A DNA stretch of 64,000 nt from Elysia crispata (Eukaryota > Mollusca > Gastropoda > Plakobranchidae). Below, piece after piece: positions 1 to 64,000 of this stretch. A model generated the notes under the pieces. That model was given only the letters and a program-made list of their open reading frames with translations, made no database searches and was not told the DNA's origin. Location: the NCBI GenBank assembly GCA_033675545.1, contig JAWDGP010002685.1, positions 77,501 to 141,500 of the forward strand, written 5' to 3'. Positions within the stretch are counted from its first letter, which is position 1; each line of letters begins with the position of its first letter. A program made the position numbers and the translations under genes.

Positions 1-418
1 TAATCAATACATAAAAACAGCTGGGGAATTGAAATATAAAGTTGTTGATAAATAAAAATTTCCTTCTGTCTCTGTCTGTGTGTGTGTGTCTCTCTCTCTC
101 ATTCTCTCTCTCTCCCACTCCCCTCTCTCTCTCTCTCTCTCACCTGGCCTAAAGGTATAAAACTTAAGCTATTTATGTGTTGCTACTCATTTTCTATTCC
201 TAATTTACCGTACTGAAGAAGCCTCAAATAAGACAAAAGGTTTCAAATATCAAGTGCCCTTGCTCTTACTACTTCTTTTGTCCCTAGTTCAAATTGTTGG
301 GTGTTTGGTATTCTTTTTGTCAATATTTTTACAAGGGTATGGCACACCCAGATCCAAGTGTCTTGTCAATTATAATTCTCACATTCTTTAGCAACCATTT
401 TGTCATCTTTTCTTTCAG
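1..418 (+). other. Intron upstream of exon 1
   Basis: Contains an imperfect CT-rich stretch (about 66-141) and otherwise AT-rich sequence. I looked for the preceding DHR-1 exon and found no frame matching it, so it lies outside the window. Confidence 0.6.
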
Positions 419-60566
<60,148 letters not shown>

Positions 60567-63500
60567 ATTGGTCTTAAAACACTGGAAGTGACAACGAATT
60601 TTAGACCAATAGATGGTATTCCTAGTATTTTGTATTTCGTTTTTTTTTTTTGTTTTATTTTTATATATACAACAATAGACCTGAACTTGGCAGTCCTAAA
60701 TTTTTGCTAGAATTGACGGGACTGTTCAAAATGTTAGAATCTTTTCTTTGATGAAATTCAAAAAGATATGGTGCAAGTTTGTCTTTCAATTCTCATCTAA
60801 GCTACGCTCAAGAAGATCAACAATAAAGATTATGATCACATGTCATACAGAAAAATGCAAAAAGTGCTAGAAAAGCAGCTGGAAATTTTAAGGATTGAAC
60901 CCACAATAATATTTTTAGCCCAGTTACTGAAATCAATAGCTGAAACTATTTTGTTTTACAGCAGAAACCCTAACAGTCCTTAAAACTTGTACTGTAATGG
61001 TTTGCCAAGAGAGCTGATATTAAAAAACTTGTTGAAACGTCAGCAGATCATTTGAGCTATTCATATTTAGCGGTGTTGTGTGAAGACTTTCAGTACAGGC
61101 AGAAACTATCACAGATGGTTCCTGTCTTGTGTACTTGATATTGTGTTCATCTCCTGTCTCCTAAAAACTTGTGGACTGATCCACATAGTCCCTACTTATT
61201 GTTTATTCACGAGTTATTCCCTCAGCTTTATGTTTTCTTGTGATTCTACCATTAGGCATGACTTAGTGACTTTGTGATAGCTGGTAGTGATGGTGGACCA
61301 GCATATTCCTCTTGCCTTGCCAGACAGTTGGTTGCTATGCTAAAACTTTCTACATGACACTATAGTGTGCAATTGATTTAACTTTTTAAAATCTATAAGA
61401 TTTGAAATCACATAGCATGACATGACTCAAAAATATTTGGCAAACCAATTGATTTGAAATGACATACCTCCTCTGTCTTCCACTGTCACTTGATTCAGCC
61501 TTAACCAGTACCAAATTATTCAGTAGTGGCTTACATGGCAGATGTCAAGAAGTTCTTCAAGATCCTAAACTATGTACTAATATTGTTGAATCTGAACAAA
61601 CTTGATGGTTCTAGTTCATAATCTGTATTTTTCTGTAATTTCTTCTATTAAAGACAAGCTAACAGCAGAAAACAAAGAAATAAAAAGATTTTTCTTCAAG
61701 TAAGGAGGGTCCCTACAGAATGTTCACAATGTGAAGCATGTCTTTCAGTTTCATCCACAATTATTTGTCTCACTTTAATTTGGTTACAGGAACTCACTGT
61801 TTTGTGCGAGTTGAGAGGCTGAGTGGGGCTTAGAATAAATTGTCCTACACCCTTAATCATCATTGATGGCTCAATTAGTGGTAGACTCTGATTTTAGGAG
61901 TAGGTTGAAGTTTGTGTAGTAGTAAAGAATCTAGTTTTACGCTTAGTTGGGTTAGTCTACAGGGTTTTGCCAAGAGCCCTGTCAATATTGAAGTTTGTGG
62001 CAGTCATAACTTCACTCATTCAGTTATCAGTTTCACTACCCACTAAAGAAGATTTTTTTAATTCAACCTTTTTACAAGTCATGCACATACCACCAGAAGA
62101 TGTGGTACATATAGGGTAAATTCGTTAAGCTCAGTTGAAGAAAAAGTTGAAGATGATATTCTCAAGTTTGAGAAAATCTTTAAACGAAAGAATCCCAGAG
62201 TATATAGTGTTTCAGATTTATTTATAGTAGCATTACAGACATGAGTTCTAAAGTGTCAGATGTCAGTAAATCTAGATTTCGGTTGCACTAAACCAACTCA
62301 CAAGCTTTAACAGAGTTACTTTACAACTGGATACCTTCTACAACAGGCTTGGAAAGACAATTTTTAACAGCTTTTTTTTAATACTTAGCTCTGACCATGT
62401 AATAAAAAAATAAAAAGAATTACACAGCAACTTGAATCAAACAGGCTGTATATTTGCATCTCATTTGACAATAGTGTCTATGATTTATACATTTTTGTTT
62501 CTCTCTTGCTCCAGATGTAGACTTTCAGGTAGTTGTAAAAATTGAATTCCTCTGTTTTCTGGTTTGGGCTTAACTTAAGTTTTGTCCTCAGATGTTTTCC
62601 ACATTATTACTAGGGAGATGCATGGAAGAATCTAAACAAAATCATGAAAGTTAAGTGAAAGACAGAATCACTTAAAAACTGATGCAAGGTTTCTGTTGAG
62701 ATGCACAAAGTTGATTCATCCACTGAAACTTTCTCATTTCCATTGCGTAAATAAAACTGAAAGCTAGAGGCCTTCAGAAAAGCTTCACTTGCTATTTGAC
62801 TGGTTTTGTTCAGATTTGTTGCTTTTATTTCTTTGCAGGTGTGCGTTAATCTTTGAATGCTTTGTTAGGTTGAATGTTTGAATCAAAGCAAGAAGCTTGT
62901 GGTAGATTGTAGTAACTTTGAATGCTGTTTATTTACAAATTACTTTCTATAATTCGTGCATATCATAAAATAAATAATGGCAAATGAAAACAGATACAGG
63001 ATCTTGATGTTGGTCTAGAAATACCCTTTTCAGCAATCAATGCCGCTTTTACTGCCTGGTGAAAGCTTTGAACTTTCATCTTTTGATAAACCTCCATGAG
63101 CTGAGACCTTTAAGTCATGTTTGTGGAAAAACCTCTGTCAGTTTTAGTTATCAGAGGGGAAAAATTCTAGTAAATTAATATTTTGTTCTCAGAACTTGCA
63201 AGGTGGTAACACAGAGTAAGTTGTTCAAAGATTGTCTGTTTTATTTATAGGTATTTATTCTTTTCTTTCTTTTTTTTAAAATGACCTTATCTGAGCATGA
63301 AACATGGCGATCATAAAAAGCCCAATCAAAACCCAGACTAAACACTCAACAGAATAGAGACCATCATGGTTTGTTTATTCCAAAATCCTTGAGAGGAGAG
63401 GGAGGGAGGAACGGACGATCTATCGGCCGTGAAGGCAAGCCTACAGATACAGACAGAAAGATAGAGGGAAACAGGACCCAGAAAAAAGTGTGCTCTTCTG

Positions 63501-63900
63501 TCTTAACCTTGTGTTTTTTGTTTTGATTTTGTTTCGTTTTTTTTATGTGTTAATTCAAGCCATACAACATGCTTACATTTTATATGATTTTTGCAATGCT
63601 CTTGAGCATTGAGACCTAGATATTGGTATTTTTTTAAACTTTGTTGTAATTTTTGCTTCTTTATCAATACTGTTGCAAATGATTGACCTTCTTTGTTACT
63701 TTTGCTGGATCAAAGATGTTTATTTAATTTCTTATATCAGCCCTCTATGAAGAAAAGGTTTTCTTTACCCTTCTTCAAAGATATTCATGAAACTTTTCAC
63801 TTCTAATGTTTTGTGCCTAAAAAAACAGTGAAGGTATTTCATTTATTGTTCTGATTTTATTTATATATATTTATGAAATAAACGTTTTTTAAGAGTGTGT
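60567..63900 (+). other. DOCK3/4: 3' UTR of the DOCK gene and downstream sequence
   Basis: AT-rich, no coding exon seen on either strand. Possible poly(A) signals AATAAA are at 60822, 61679, 61834, 62401 and 62750, with ATTAAA near 61647. None but the last, at 63877, has a strong U/GU-rich downstream element. The UTR would be about 3.3 kb if the last is used. The final 100 bases hold nothing recognisable. Confidence 0.65.
63877..63882 (+). terminator. Likely main poly(A) signal of the DOCK gene
   Basis: AATAAA followed within 10-25 nt by cgttttttaagagtgtgt, a U-rich plus GU-rich downstream element as expected around a cleavage site. Cleavage near 63900 is inferred. Confidence 0.55.
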
Positions 63901-64000
63901 TCACTCTAAAAGAAAAACTATGAATTTAGTGGCAAAAAGACTTGGGCATTTTCTTTCTATTCTGTTTTGATGACTGATTTTTAATTAATGAATCTTTATG

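Overview
The window is animal genomic DNA: AT-rich, intron-rich, with GT-AG introns, very dense (CT)n/(GA)n microsatellites, many minisatellites and a decayed Ty3-type retrotransposon. The family resemblances and repeat style fit a lophotrochozoan, most probably a mollusc; that placement is inference, not something the sequence proves.

One host gene fills the whole window on the + strand: the 3' part of a DOCK (dedicator of cytokinesis) gene. I resolved 36 coding exons between 419 and 60566. Every splice phase agrees and the join is exactly 4545 nt: 1514 residues plus a stop. The predicted protein starts inside the DHR-1 lipid-binding domain, continues through the helical middle region, contains a complete DHR-2 Rho-family exchange domain (residues about 730-1120, exons 22-29), and ends in a Ser/Pro-rich tail with Crk-type SH3 ligands (PVLPPR, PQLPSK). 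The SH3 domain and the first half of DHR-1 must lie upstream of base 1. Most diagnostic stretches resemble the DOCK3/DOCK4 (DOCK-B, fly Sponge) group; one block in exon 18 looks more like DOCK1/2/5. A 3' UTR of about 3.3 kb follows, with the best poly(A) signal at 63877-63882.

Layout: 1-9377, exons 1-11, with a candidate new DNA transposon (4783-7078) in intron 8. 9378-14756, intron 11, carrying a complete but inactivated Ty3-type element (10169-14501) with two 97%-identical LTRs and a 4-bp target duplication. 14757-23236, exons 12-19. 23237-37961, a 14.7-kb intron full of simple repeats, two sizeable minisatellites and possible SINEs, with a CpG-dense block at about 29.63-30.20 kb. 37962-45741, exons 20-21 and two long repeat-rich introns. 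45742-50402, the compact DHR-2 exons. 50403-60566, tail exons, with a 968-bp uninterrupted (TC)n tract in intron 30. 60567-64000, 3' UTR and downstream sequence.

The most interesting candidate is an internal promoter: the intron-19 CpG block ends in a short reading frame (ATG GAA CG, then gtcagt) whose phase fits exon 20 exactly. If used, it would give an isoform of about 859 residues with the exchange domain and tail but no SH3 or DHR-1. Other points of note are repeat arrays that begin within 45 nt of six different 5' splice sites, a possible 16-codon cassette exon, an in-frame alternative donor in exon 32, and loss of catalytic acidic residues in three separate enzymes of the retroelement.
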